27,019 nucleotides of DNA from an uncultured Lentisphaeria bacterium. Its GTDB lineage: Bacteria; Verrucomicrobiota; Lentisphaeria; Victivallales; UBA1829. Within the stretch, counting starts at the first letter, position 1, and each line of letters begins with the position of its first letter. Positions 15,948-24,340 of the stretch are shown piece after piece. The position numbers and the translations under genes are program-made. The stretch covers positions 1 to 27,019 of the forward strand of contig CAJMAW010000027.1 of assembly GCA_905211485.1 (NCBI GenBank), in the 5' to 3' direction. The notes beneath the pieces are model-generated. The model had not been told where the DNA came from. It did not search any database and saw nothing but the letters and a program-made list of their open reading frames with translations.

Positions 15948-16904
15948 ATGTTCGACAAAATCCGTGCAGGAGAGCAGATGGCGTTCAGTACCGTGTCCAT
16001 GCCCGGACGGCGTATCAAACTCCATTCCATGCTTTTTGCCTGCGGCTATGAAACCCGCGATTCGGCCGACTATGATTTTCACGGTCTCCGGCGCGGGAGC
16101 GCTGAATTTGCCATTTGGCAGTATACGGTGGAAGGGGAGGGGAATCTCGTCTACGAGGGCAGGCATTACCGGATGCATGCGGGCGATGCCATGCTGCTGC
16201 ACATTCCTCACAATCACCGTTATTATTTTGAAGCGACAGCGGAACACCGTGCCTGGCGCCACATGTATCTGAGTCTTCACGGAGCGGAAAATCTCCGCAT
16301 CATGCGTCAGCTGGAGCAGAGATACGGGCCAGTGGTGAAATTGTCCGGGGATTCTGCGTCTGTGTCTCAGGCGCTGGCGATTTACCGGCGTGTCCGTGCG
16401 GGGAATGCGCCGTGCGGGATTTATGAAATTTCGGCTCTCTCCTATTCGTTTGTCATGGCTCTCTGCGGAGATCTGGCTTCCGGAGAGAACGATGGCGGAG
16501 AAGAAAACGGCGGACGAAACTCCTGCACCGGGACGGAACTGCGTTTTCTCCGTGCCGCAGTCGAATTCTGCATGAAGCATTATGCGGAGGAAATCTCCGT
16601 TGCAGACATGGCCGATGCCGCCGGATACAGTCGTTTTCACTTCAGCCGTCTTTTTCGCAAAGCATACGGGATGCCTCCGGCGCATTTTCTGCGGGATCTG
16701 CGTTTGAAAAACGCCATCCGGATGCTTCAGATGGAAAATCTCAATGTCAAGGAAATTTCCGCAAAATGCGGTTTTTCCGATGAAAGTTATTTCTGCAAAC
16801 TCTTCAAAAAAGCGTATGGGGATTCTCCGCGGATGTACCGCTATGTTCCCGGCAGGGGGGAGAATGAGGAGCCGGAGGAGCCCCCGGAGGAGAAAATGGA
16901 ATGA
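15948..16904 (+). CDS. AraC family transcriptional regulator
   Basis: The 318-residue protein has an N-terminal cupin-like sensor (about 25-105, with HYRMHAGDAMLLHIPHNHRYYF), a middle helical linker containing a Gly/Glu/Asn-rich stretch (about 178-195), and a C-terminal double helix-turn-helix (about 200-300) with ISVADMADAAGYSRFHFSRLFRKAYGMPPAHFLR and VKEISAKCGFSDESYFCKLFKKAYGDSPRMYR. An acidic Pro-rich tail follows. This architecture is typical of sugar-responsive regulators. The esterase gene 161 bp downstream on the same strand is the likely target. Start is supported by GGAG about ten bases upstream. Confidence 0.9.
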   Translation: MFDKIRAGEQMAFSTVSMPGRRIKLHSMLFACGYETRDSADYDFHGLRRGSAEFAIWQYTVEGEGNLVYEGRHYRMHAGDAMLLHIPHNHRYYFEATAEHRAWRHMYLSLHGAENLRIMRQLEQRYGPVVKLSGDSASVSQALAIYRRVRAGNAPCGIYEISALSYSFVMALCGDLASGENDGGEENGGRNSCTGTELRFLRAAVEFCMKHYAEEISVADMADAAGYSRFHFSRLFRKAYGMPPAHFLRDLRLKNAIRMLQMENLNVKEISAKCGFSDESYFCKLFKKAYGDSPRMYRYVPGRGENEEPEEPPEEKME

Positions 16905-17065
16905 GGAAAATGTGTTTTTCCCCCTTCTCCTCTGCATCGCCGGAAGGAACGGATGGTGATGAGAGTGTGGAGGAGAAGAAGACAGGTCAGTGCCGCATGT
17001 GCCCGGGAATATCAGAGAAAAGCAGTCGATACAATGGAAAAACAGAAAAGGAGCTTTGCCGTACG

Positions 17066-18019
17066 ATGAAAATCCAGCATTCTTTTGATTTTGACCCGTA
17101 CTGCGGATTCAGCACTGAAGAACTTCTTTCCCTTCGCTCGCCGGAAGAGGAGCCCGCGGACTTTGATGCGTTCTGGCTTTCAGTGCGGGAGCGCGCGATG
17201 TCGGAGCCTTTGAAGATTCTCGAGCGCAGAAAGATCTGGAGCCCGTACTCCGGGACGGACGTGTTTGAAATCCGCTATCTTTCCTGGGACGGAGTGGAAA
17301 TCGGCGCCTGGGTGACGCGTCCGGCGGATTCGGAAGGCGGACTGGTGCTGGGGCATGGATACGGAAATCCTTCCACTCCCTCTTTCCGGAAACGTCTGAC
17401 CACGATTCTTTCCTGTCAGCGCGGTATGGGGCTTTCAAAACATCCGCTCATTCCGTGGGAACCGGCGGAACATGTGCTGTACGGGATCGGCAGTCGCGAA
17501 ACGTATTCGATGCTGGGCTCGACGGTGGATCTGTGGCTTGCCGTGTCTGCTCTGCTGGAACTGTATCCAGACACCGCGGAGAATCTGCATTATGAAGGCG
17601 GCAGTTTCGGAGGCGGGCTCGGCGCGCTTGCTCTTGCCTGGGAAAACCGTGTGCACAGCGCGTATTTGAATGTGCCGACATTCGGGAATCACCGTCTGCG
17701 TTTCCGTTTCCGTTCCACCGGGAGCGGCGAAGCCTGCCGCAAATACTGTGCTCAACACCCGGAAGCCCTCTCCGTTCTCGATTACTTTGACGCTTCCATC
17801 GCCGCTTCCCGCATCCGGATCCCGACGATCGTTTCCCCCGCCCTCTTCGATCCCTGCGTCGTTCCTCCCGGACAGTTTTCCATTGCCAACGCCATTCCCG
17901 AAGTCTTCCGCACAATGTTCATCCTTCCCGCAGGGCATTTCGAGGTCCCTGAAAACATTCCCGTGCGGGAGGAGATCACCCGTCTTCAGGAGGCGAGGCT
18001 TTATCCCTCCGGGAAATGA
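17066..18019 (+). CDS. Acetyl xylan esterase / cephalosporin-C deacetylase-like hydrolase (CE7)
   Basis: Alpha/beta hydrolase predicted to remove acetyl groups from short oligosaccharides in the cytoplasm. The 317-residue length matches CE7. GLVLGHGYG (oxyanion side), CQRGMGLS (in place of the family's RGQGxS), YEGGSFGGG with nucleophile Ser180, ALFDPCVVPPGQ with Asp262 and PAGHFE with His291 give a complete triad. There is no signal peptide. The ATG at 17066 is preceded by AAAGGAG; the frame is open back to 16901, but that part is unlike the family. The upstream AraC gene suggests sugar-controlled expression. Confidence 0.85.
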   Translation: MKIQHSFDFDPYCGFSTEELLSLRSPEEEPADFDAFWLSVRERAMSEPLKILERRKIWSPYSGTDVFEIRYLSWDGVEIGAWVTRPADSEGGLVLGHGYGNPSTPSFRKRLTTILSCQRGMGLSKHPLIPWEPAEHVLYGIGSRETYSMLGSTVDLWLAVSALLELYPDTAENLHYEGGSFGGGLGALALAWENRVHSAYLNVPTFGNHRLRFRFRSTGSGEACRKYCAQHPEALSVLDYFDASIAASRIRIPTIVSPALFDPCVVPPGQFSIANAIPEVFRTMFILPAGHFEVPENIPVREEITRLQEARLYPSGK

Positions 18020-18034
18020 GCTTCCCGCTTCCTC

Positions 18035-18051
18035 CCCGGGCATTGCCCGGG
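18035..18051. repeat. GC-rich hairpin after the esterase gene
   Basis: CCCGGGC (18035-18041) / GCCCGGG (18045-18051) with a 3-nt loop lies in the 121-bp gap between the convergent esterase and flavoprotein genes. A T-rich stretch follows only about 20 bp later, so it is a weak terminator at best and could act on both strands. Confidence 0.45.
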
Positions 18052-18140
18052 CAGGGACCGGGCGGGCTTTTCCCTCTTTTTCCCCCTGGGAAAACGAAGT
18101 CCCTTCCGGGTGGGGAGAAGGGGGAGGAGAAAGCGAAATT

Positions 18141-18761
18141 TCATGAAATAAAACTTGTCATGATCTGCGGCTCCTGCTCCGGCGGGGGCAGGGGGGAGGC
18201 GGCGAGGCTTTTGAGCATCCATGCCATGTTGTCTCCGAGCGTCCGCATGGTCTGGAGTCCTTCCAGGTCGCGTTTCACCTCCTCCGGGGAGAATCCGTGA
18301 GTCGAGTTCCAGTACTGGGAGGAGACCACGGGCATGCGGCAGATCGTGAAATATTTGTTCAGACGGTCGAATGCCGCGCTGGCTCCGCCGCGGCGGCAGT
18401 TGACAATGCAGGCGGCGGGTTTGTTTTCCAGATCCTTCCTCGCCGAAAAGAAGACCCGGTCGAGAATCGCGCAGAGACTGCCGGCAGGACCCGCGTAATA
18501 GACAGGCGCCCCGATGACGATTCCATCGCATTCTCTGATTTTCTCCACCAGGGTGGTATAAAGTTCGTCCCGGAAGACGCAGCCCCTGCCGGGATTTTCG
18601 CGGCACTTCCAGCAGGCAATGCATCCCTGCACCGGGCCGTTCCCGATTGAAAAAATCTCTGAATCGACCCCGTTCCTCTTCAATGCCCCCGCCACTTCCG
18701 TAAGCGCCGTGAAGACGCATCCTTCGCGATGCGGGCTCCCGTTGACCAGCAGAACCTTCAT
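18141..18761 (-). CDS. Flavodoxin-family NAD(P)H-dependent oxidoreductase with a four-cysteine motif
   Basis: FMN-binding reductase of the NADPH-dependent FMN reductase / iron-sulfur flavoprotein superfamily. The 206-residue protein starts MKVLLVNGSPHREG (phosphate-binding loop for FMN), followed by Cys47, Cys50, Cys53 and Cys61 (CX2CX2CX7C), then DGIVIGAPVYYAGPAGSLCAILDRVFF. The compact cysteine cluster is like that of Isf-type proteins that bind a [4Fe-4S] cluster, so electron transfer in an anaerobe is plausible. Start ATG 18761 has GGAGGG upstream; the longer open frame to 18992 has no support. The physiological partner is unknown. Confidence 0.85.
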   Translation of the reverse strand: MKVLLVNGSPHREGCVFTALTEVAGALKRNGVDSEIFSIGNGPVQGCIACWKCRENPGRGCVFRDELYTTLVEKIRECDGIVIGAPVYYAGPAGSLCAILDRVFFSARKDLENKPAACIVNCRRGGASAAFDRLNKYFTICRMPVVSSQYWNSTHGFSPEEVKRDLEGLQTMRTLGDNMAWMLKSLAASPLPPPEQEPQIMTSFIS

Positions 18762-19186
18762 GATCCCTGTTCCCTCCATCTCTCTTCGATTGTTCCGAGT
18801 CTTTTCCCTTTCCCGGATCCCTTTCCTCCGGCCGGGAGGATCCGCGGGAAAAATTCCATGAAAATCTGTTTCAATGTAATCCCGGAACGGCCTGGAATCA
18901 AGGGAATTTTTTTGCCTGTCCAGGACCTTCCGGTCCTTCTCCTGACAAAAGGGTGGCCTTGCGGCGGGGAGGGGAAAGAGACGGCGCCGCATTGCATTTT
19001 AAGAGGGAAAGATTTTTCTTCATTCTGCATCTCTCCGATTCCGAAGAAAGGAAATACGCATTCAGAGGCATTCCCTGCTCCCTTCGCTCCCCTTCCACCC
19101 CCCCTTCCTCCACAGAGATAGGCGGGGATCTTTCCCGGACGAATCCCCGGGGATCCCCCCTCCGGCGGTCTGCAGCGCTGAGACAA

Positions 19187-19204
19187 GTTTTTCGACTGAA
19201 AAAC
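19187..19204. repeat. Palindrome upstream of the lpxK promoter
   Basis: GTTTTTC (19187-19193), 4-nt loop GACT, GAAAAAC (19198-19204). It is perfect over seven pairs and sits about 12 bp before the candidate -35 box of lpxK. Operator-like; no known binding protein is implied. Confidence 0.4.
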
Positions 19205-19215
19205 AGGAATTCCGC

Positions 19216-19243
19216 TTGCTTATTTGCGAAACGGAATTATCTT
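19216..19243 (+). promoter_or_regulatory. Candidate lpxK promoter within an inverted repeat
   Basis: TTGCTT (19216-19221), 16-bp spacer, TATCTT (19238-19243). AATTCCG (19208-19214) and CGGAATT (19232-19238) flank the -35 box and spacer. The -10 neighbourhood GAATTATCTT also occurs in the candidate promoter of the small HTH gene (25280-25289). Confidence 0.4.
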
Positions 19244-19278
19244 GCCCTCTGCGACAAGGCACAGCGGAGACAACAGGA

Positions 19279-20451
19279 ATGACGCTCAGGGAAATCGGAG
19301 AAAATCTCGAACAGTACTTCATAGAGATTATCCGCGAAAAACGGCATCAGCCCATTGACGTCCTGGCCAACGGACTGCTTTTCTTCGCCTCGCGCATGTA
19401 CCGCCGCGCCGTCCAGTTCCGGATCTGGCTCTATGAGAACCGCGTGATCCGCAACCGGGCGATCGGCTGCCTTGTGGTCAGCATCGGCAATCTGACCTGC
19501 GGGGGAACCGGGAAGACGCCTGTGGTGGAGGTTTTTGCGAAGACTTTGAGCCAGAAGGGAAGACGGGTTGCCGTGCTGAGCCGCGGTTACCGGAGCCGGG
19601 ACCGTTCCCTGCTGGACAAGCTGCGCAAGAAATTTTCCTCGAAAAAAATGGAAGTCCCCCCGCGCGTGGTTTCAGACGGGAAAAACCTGCTTCTGAACTC
19701 CATGAGTGCGGGAGACGAGCCGTTCATGCTGGCCTCGAATCTCAAGAACGTTGTGGTGCTGGTCGACAAGGACCGCGTGAAATCCGGTCTGTACGCCATC
19801 GAGGAGTTCCGCACCGACACTCTCATTCTCGATGACGGATTCCAGTATCTGAATCTGAAAGCCCATATCAACATTCTTCTGGTGGACACCACGTCTCCTT
19901 TCGACAATCACCACGTTCTTCCCCGCGGTCTTCTCCGCGAGCCCGTGAAAAACATCCGCCGCGCCGACTATGTGTTTTTGACAAAATCCGATGGCTCAAG
20001 CCGTCTGCGTCACCTGAAGAATTTCATCCGCCGTCACAATCACCGGGCGGAAATCATCGAATGCTGTCACAAGCCGCGCTATCTGGAGGATGTCTTTGAC
20101 CGCGGCACGCGTTTTCCTCTTTCCGATCTGCTCGGGAAAAGAGTCGCCTCCATTTCCGCCATTGCGAATCCCGCGAGTTTCAACGCCTTCCTCACGGAAC
20201 TGGGCTCAGAACTCGTTCTGGAGCGTCATTACGCCGACCATCACCGCTACCGCCAGCAGGAAATGATTGATTTCATCAATGATGCCAAGGCCGCGGGAGC
20301 GGAACTGATCATGACCACTGAAAAAGACGCGGTCCGGATGCCCAGACTGGACCGGAGGGACCTGCCCATCCTCTTCCTCCGGGTCGAAATCGACATCCTG
20401 AGCGGACAGGAAAGCTTCGATCAGTGCATTTCGAGAATCTGTTTCATCTGA
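19279..20451 (+). CDS. lpxK: Tetraacyldisaccharide 4'-kinase
   Basis: Phosphorylates the 4' position of the lipid A disaccharide at the inner face of the inner membrane, so the cell should make lipid A. The 390-residue protein has an N-terminal membrane-associated helix (about 26-45), the P-loop SIGNLTCGGTGKTP (about 68-81), RVAVLSRGYRS, DEPFMLASNL, LILDDGFQYLNLK and the C-terminal YADHHRYRQQEM and TTEKDAVRM motifs. About 20 extra basic residues (about 107-130) follow the RGY motif. ATG 19279 has GGAG upstream; a TTG at 19216 would extend the frame but overlaps the promoter. Other lipid A genes are not adjacent. Confidence 0.92.
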   Translation: MTLREIGENLEQYFIEIIREKRHQPIDVLANGLLFFASRMYRRAVQFRIWLYENRVIRNRAIGCLVVSIGNLTCGGTGKTPVVEVFAKTLSQKGRRVAVLSRGYRSRDRSLLDKLRKKFSSKKMEVPPRVVSDGKNLLLNSMSAGDEPFMLASNLKNVVVLVDKDRVKSGLYAIEEFRTDTLILDDGFQYLNLKAHINILLVDTTSPFDNHHVLPRGLLREPVKNIRRADYVFLTKSDGSSRLRHLKNFIRRHNHRAEIIECCHKPRYLEDVFDRGTRFPLSDLLGKRVASISAIANPASFNAFLTELGSELVLERHYADHHRYRQQEMIDFINDAKAAGAELIMTTEKDAVRMPRLDRRDLPILFLRVEIDILSGQESFDQCISRICFI

Positions 20452-20556
20452 GTTCCTCCCCTGTGGAAGAGAAGGGGAAAGGGGGCTTTTCAGGAACTTC
20501 CCGCGGATTTCAGGAATTTTGATTTCCCGTCTTTTTTTCTTTATCCCCTCTCGGGC

Positions 20557-20976
20557 TCAGTGCTCGATCAGGAGGAGAAGACTGCCCAGAAGGATCAGGG
20601 CTCCCCCCGCCAGAACATTCCAGCGGACGCTTTCATGAAGAAAGAGAATTCCGAAGAGAATCACGAGAGCCACACTGAGCTTGTCTATGGGAGCCACTCT
20701 GGAAACGTCTCCGGACTGGAGCGCCTTGAAATAAAAGAGCCAGGACAGCCCCGTTGCCATTCCTGAAAGCAGAAGAAAGAGCAGATTCTCCCGCGTCAGA
20801 GCTTTCATCTGCCGCTCCATTCCGGAGAGGAGGACAATGGCCCAGAGCAGCAGGAACACAAACGAAGTCCGGATTGCCGTGGCCAGATTGGAATCGATTC
20901 CCGCCACACCCTTTTTTGCGAGGATGGCGGTCATGGCGGCGAAAACAGCTGAAAGGACTGCGTAAAACTTCCACAT
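20557..20976 (-). CDS. Small EamA/DMT-superfamily transporter (single domain)
   Basis: A 139-residue membrane protein with about five hydrophobic helices, half the size of usual EamA proteins, so it probably works as a dimer. FAAMTAILAKKGVAGIDSNLATAIRT near the N-terminus and GLSWLFYFKALQSGDVSRVAPIDKLSVALVILFGILFLHES in the second half are typical of the single-domain EamA group. It starts two bases after the stop of the U32-family gene and ends the four-gene operon. Substrate is unknown. Confidence 0.85.
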   Translation of the reverse strand: MWKFYAVLSAVFAAMTAILAKKGVAGIDSNLATAIRTSFVFLLLWAIVLLSGMERQMKALTRENLLFLLLSGMATGLSWLFYFKALQSGDVSRVAPIDKLSVALVILFGILFLHESVRWNVLAGGALILLGSLLLLIEH

Positions 20977-20978
20977 GA

Positions 20979-22274
20979 TTACGGATTCTCCTCCACTTCA
21001 GTTTCCGCCGGAGTCAGAAGATAGACCTTGTCCCCGGAGCGGACCTTTCCTGGAACGGGGAAAGAGGCGGGGCGTCCCGGCGGGGCCTCGGAAACGGGAT
21101 CGCGTTCAAGGCGCAGTTCCGAAACGGTCAGATTCATTGCTCCGGTGGTCGGTCCGGTAATCAGGAGGCGGTCGCCAGGATGCAGAGCGGCCGCTTCCAC
21201 AAGCATTTCCGCAACGCCGAGTCTGGAAAAGTAATTGCTGATGCGTCCGGCATAAGATTTCCGCAGTGTCGCGCGGTTGCCGTCGGAAGCGCTCCATTCG
21301 CCGAGTTTTTTCCCGAGGTAATATCCCCCTTCCCAGAAGCCGCGGTTGAACACCTCCTTGAGGCGTTTTTCCCATTCGGGGATCCGTTCGCGGGCGAAGC
21401 GGCCTTCGAGCCAGGAATCGAGCGCTTCCCGATAGACCGAGACCGTCGCGGCGACATAGTCGGCGGAACGGCCGCGCCCCTCGATTTTCAGGACGGATGC
21501 CCCCGCTTCCAGCAGCCTGTCCAGAAAAGCGACCGTGCAGAGATCTTTCGGAGACATAACATACTGATTGTCGATTTCCAGTTCCGTCCCCGTTTCCGCA
21601 TCGCGGACCAGATATCTTCTCCGGCAGTTCTGGAAGCATCTGCCTCTGTTCGCGGAGGAGTTGTACACGCTCAGACTCATGTAACATCTCCCGGAAAGAG
21701 CCACGCAGAGCGCTCCGTGGACGAAAAGCTCGATCTTCAGCAGTTCTCCGCCGGGTCCGCGGATGTTTTCACGGCGGATTCCTTCGGCAATGTTTCGTAT
21801 GGACTCCAGCGGCAGTTCACGGGCCAGCACCGCGACATCGGCAAAGGCCGCATAGAAGCGAAGCGCTTCCAGATTGCTGATGTTGCACTGTACCGTGAGA
21901 TGGACCGGCATATTCAGTTCCCGCAGCATCAGGATTGCAGCCATGTCCCCCGCGATGCAGGCGTCGACACCTGCCTTCTTCGCCGCCATGGCCAGACGGC
22001 GCGCTTCCGGCAGTTCCGAATCGTAAAGCACCGTGTTGAGCGCCAGAAATGCCTTTGCCCCATGCGCATGACAGCGGGAAACAATTTCAGGGAGATCCTC
22101 TTCCGTGAAATTCCCGGCTGCTCCGGCACGCATGTTGAGTTCGCCCACGCCGAAGTAGACGGCGTCGGCCCCGCTCCGGAGCGCGGCTTCAAGTGAATCG
22201 AAGCCTCCCGCGGGGGCAAGGAGAATGACCTGTCCCCGTGCGCTGCTGTTGTCCGCGGAAGAGGACGAGAACAT
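20979..22274 (-). CDS. U32 family protein, TrhP/YegQ-like tRNA hydroxylation protein
   Basis: The 431-residue protein has the annotated peptidase U32 signature at about 182-200 (ELFVHGALCVALSGRCYMS) and a run of cysteines (Cys190, Cys197, Cys213, Cys217) expected to bind an Fe-S cluster. The N-terminal barrel begins LLAPAGGFDSLEAALRSGADAVYFG. E. coli TrhP and RlhA show that this superfamily carries out RNA hydroxylation; true protease activity is doubtful. Domain order and the extra C-terminal beta domain (about 360-431) fit TrhP better than UbiU/UbiV, but I cannot separate the subfamilies with certainty. It starts 6 bp after queD, with GAGGA as ribosome site. Confidence 0.83.
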   Translation of the reverse strand: MFSSSSADNSSARGQVILLAPAGGFDSLEAALRSGADAVYFGVGELNMRAGAAGNFTEEDLPEIVSRCHAHGAKAFLALNTVLYDSELPEARRLAMAAKKAGVDACIAGDMAAILMLRELNMPVHLTVQCNISNLEALRFYAAFADVAVLARELPLESIRNIAEGIRRENIRGPGGELLKIELFVHGALCVALSGRCYMSLSVYNSSANRGRCFQNCRRRYLVRDAETGTELEIDNQYVMSPKDLCTVAFLDRLLEAGASVLKIEGRGRSADYVAATVSVYREALDSWLEGRFARERIPEWEKRLKEVFNRGFWEGGYYLGKKLGEWSASDGNRATLRKSYAGRISNYFSRLGVAEMLVEAAALHPGDRLLITGPTTGAMNLTVSELRLERDPVSEAPPGRPASFPVPGKVRSGDKVYLLTPAETEVEENP

Positions 22275-22280
22275 CGTTCA

Positions 22281-22655
22281 TCAGTCCTCAAAGTAGGCTG
22301 CGCCCGAATGCTCCGATTCGCAGACGCGCACTTTGGAAACCCGGATTTTCTCCCCGTCATTCACCACTCCGGACAAACGCCGGTAGATGTATCTTGCCAG
22401 ATTCTCACTTGTGGGATTGCATCCGGAAAACAGTTCCAGATCATTCAGACAGCGGTGGTCCAGTTCCGCCAGAATGGCGTCGAGTTCCTTTTTCAGGACT
22501 TTGAAGTCCAGTGCGATCCCGATTCCGTCCAGAGCGCTGGAGCGTACAAAAACCTGCACCTTCCAGTTGTGCCCGTGGAGGGAAGCGCAGTTTCCGGGAT
22601 ATCCTTTCAGAAAATGGGCGGCGGAAAATTCCTTGCAGATGTCGAGTTCAAACAT
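22281..22655 (-). CDS. queD: 6-carboxy-5,6,7,8-tetrahydropterin synthase (QueD family)
   Basis: Converts dihydroneopterin triphosphate to 6-carboxytetrahydropterin in queuosine/7-deazaguanine synthesis. The 124-residue protein shows FSAAHFL with zinc ligand His14, catalytic Cys23, LHGHNW with His27 and His29, the DFKVLKKELDAILAELDHRCLND core with Asp66/His67, and CESEHSGAAY. ATG 22655 gives the standard N-terminus; the open frame reaches 22763 but that part runs into pdxA. It lies 10 bp after pdxA and shares the operon with a probable tRNA U34 modifier, so both could act on tRNA wobble positions. Confidence 0.92.
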   Translation of the reverse strand: MFELDICKEFSAAHFLKGYPGNCASLHGHNWKVQVFVRSSALDGIGIALDFKVLKKELDAILAELDHRCLNDLELFSGCNPTSENLARYIYRRLSGVVNDGEKIRVSKVRVCESEHSGAAYFED

Positions 22656-22665
22656 GGTGGACTTG

Positions 22666-23625
22666 TCAGCCTTTCTCGATTCGGTGTTCCGCCCGGATCC
22701 GGGCCAGACGGAAGGCCTCGTGCAGACTCCCGGTGTCGGCGCAGCCTTTCCAGGCGATTTCAAAAGCGGTCCCGTGATCGACGCTCGTCCGGATGATCGG
22801 AATGCCGAGCGTGGAATTCACTCCGCGGTCGAAGGCAAGCATTTTAAAGGGGATGTGCCCCTGATCGTGGTACATGGAGACGATCCCGTCAAAACGCTCG
22901 CGAGTGTTTTTGATAAAAAGTGTGTCCGGCGGGAAAGGCCCCTCCACATTGATTCCCGATTTCAGGAGGGACGCCGCCGCGGGTTTGACCACCTCTTCGT
23001 CCTCTTTTCCCATATGTCCGTTTTCCCCCGCATGAGGATTGAGTGCGGCAATCGCGATCCTGGGGGCCTGAATGCCTTCTTCTTGCAGCGCATCGACAAG
23101 AAGACGGGAGGTTTTCTCAATGCGTTCCTTTGTCAAAGTCTCCGCCACGTCTTTCAGCGGGATGTGGGTGCTGGCAAAAGCGATGTGAAGTTTCCCTGCG
23201 GACTGCATCATGGCAAAATCCTTTGTCCCACAGAGTCCGGCAATCAGTTCCGTATGGCCGGTGAAAGGAATTCCCGCCTCATTGACTGCGGCTTTGTTCA
23301 TGGGACAGGTCACAATGGCGTCCACGGTTCCGGAGAGCGCATCCCTGGTGGCGGCGGAAACCGCCGCATAGGCTTCCAGCCCGGCGGCGGGATCCAGCTT
23401 TCCGGGATGGACGGAGGAAAACTTCATGCTCCCGCAGGAAACGGTCTGAAACACCGCGTCGGGGGCAAAACGCTCCCGTGCTTCCCGGAGAATGTCGGGC
23501 GAACCGTAGACACGGATCTCTGCCAGTTTATGAAGCTGGAAAGAGGAAATGACCTTGACGGCGATTTCCGGGCCGATCCCGGAAGGATCCCCCATCGTGA
23601 ACGCTATGACAGGAAGGCGTTTCAT
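22666..23625 (-). CDS. pdxA: 4-hydroxythreonine-4-phosphate dehydrogenase
   Basis: Oxidises 4-phosphohydroxy-L-threonine in pyridoxal 5'-phosphate synthesis (DXP-dependent pathway). The 319-residue protein starts with TMGDPSGIGPEI and contains TCPMNKAAVNEAGIPFTGHTELIA, NPHAGENGHMG, VEGPFPPDTLF, YHDQGHIPFK and TSVDHGTAFEIA; the conserved histidines bind the divalent metal. It is the first gene of the pdxA-queD-U32-EamA operon on the minus strand. No other pyridoxal gene is in the window. Confidence 0.94.
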   Translation of the reverse strand: MKRLPVIAFTMGDPSGIGPEIAVKVISSFQLHKLAEIRVYGSPDILREARERFAPDAVFQTVSCGSMKFSSVHPGKLDPAAGLEAYAAVSAATRDALSGTVDAIVTCPMNKAAVNEAGIPFTGHTELIAGLCGTKDFAMMQSAGKLHIAFASTHIPLKDVAETLTKERIEKTSRLLVDALQEEGIQAPRIAIAALNPHAGENGHMGKEDEEVVKPAAASLLKSGINVEGPFPPDTLFIKNTRERFDGIVSMYHDQGHIPFKMLAFDRGVNSTLGIPIIRTSVDHGTAFEIAWKGCADTGSLHEAFRLARIRAEHRIEKG

Positions 23626-23675
23626 ACAAAAATCACATGATCCGTTCAGATAAACTCATGCAAACAAAATATACG

Positions 23676-23701
23676 GAGTACGGAACACAAAATACGTACT
23701 C
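23676..23701. repeat. Inverted repeat upstream of pdxA
   Basis: GAGTACG (23676-23682) and CGTACTC (23695-23701) form perfect 7-bp arms about 50-75 bp before the pdxA start. It could be an operator or a leader hairpin; no convincing promoter hexamers could be fixed next to it. Confidence 0.35.
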
Positions 23702-23848
23702 TCCTCCGCACTCTTTACTCTTCCCCCCTGCCGAAGAAAGTTTCCGGAAAAAAGCCTCTGCAATCAGAAAGCAAAAGACTCCGCCCCGATTGTCTTTCCC
23801 AAAAAATCCCTGACAAAAACGGAGCTCAGTCTGAGGCGAATCAATCCG

Positions 23849-24109
23849 TCAGCCTTCCCGGGAAGCCAGGAAGATGACTTTCTTCTCTTCAAGCAGAAGA
23901 CCGACTTTGTCCGTATCAATGGGATCATAGCCTTTTGCCTTGATTTCTTCAAGAAATGTAAGCCAGTCCTGATGGTTCCATGCGCCGTTTTGTCTTTTGA
24001 CGAAGGACATGGGGATTTGTGTCCTGGCAAGTTTTTTCAGGTTGGCTTCCTCGGGGGAGCGGTTTGCCTTGGCTTTCAGTGTTCTGGGTTTCAGAGTTTT
24101 TGCTGTCAT
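23849..24109 (-). CDS. Unrecognised basic 86-residue protein
   Basis: I do not recognise this family. The N-terminal third is lysine/arginine/alanine rich (MTAKTLKPRTLKAKANRS), suggesting a disordered, possibly nucleic-acid-binding tail. A compact region follows with NGAWNHQDWLTFLEEIKAKGY and DTDKVGLLLEEKKVIFLASREG, likely a small helical fold. GAGGTGG sits three bases before the ATG at 24109, which favours this start over the longer open frame to 24523. It is a single gene, divergent from aroE and separate from the pdxA operon by about 220 bp. Confidence 0.7.
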   Translation of the reverse strand: MTAKTLKPRTLKAKANRSPEEANLKKLARTQIPMSFVKRQNGAWNHQDWLTFLEEIKAKGYDPIDTDKVGLLLEEKKVIFLASREG

Positions 24110-24340
24110 TTTCCACCTCTTTTCTTGGTGACTCTGGGTTGCTGTTATATTTTTTTCTTGGTTTTCAGGCGGAGTGCCGCATTCCGGCAAAGAATGCGCG
24201 GAAGAAGCGGATTTGCCGCAACGACGATTTTTCACAGCAACTGAATTATTCCAGACTGCATTACTATACATCCGGATATGTTTTTTTTCAAGCGGAAATG
24301 CCGGAGTCTGCAAAACAAGCGGAAAAATTAATTCCGGGAC

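Larger units (their letters stand above)
18762..19278. other. Divergent intergenic region between the flavoprotein gene and lpxK
   Basis: No gene is supported in these 517 bp. The left part should hold the flavoprotein promoter, which I cannot place. A small hairpin AGGACC/GGTCCT lies near 18922-18937. Close to lpxK there are an 18-bp palindrome GTTTTTC/GAAAAAC (19187-19204) and an AATTCCG/CGGAATT inverted repeat (19208-19238) around the candidate lpxK -35 box. Confidence 0.6.

Noticed and set aside
18762..18992. N-terminal extension of the flavoprotein by 77 residues
   Set aside because: Arg/Pro-rich, unlike the family; GGAGGG and the canonical MKVLLVNGSP start support 18761.
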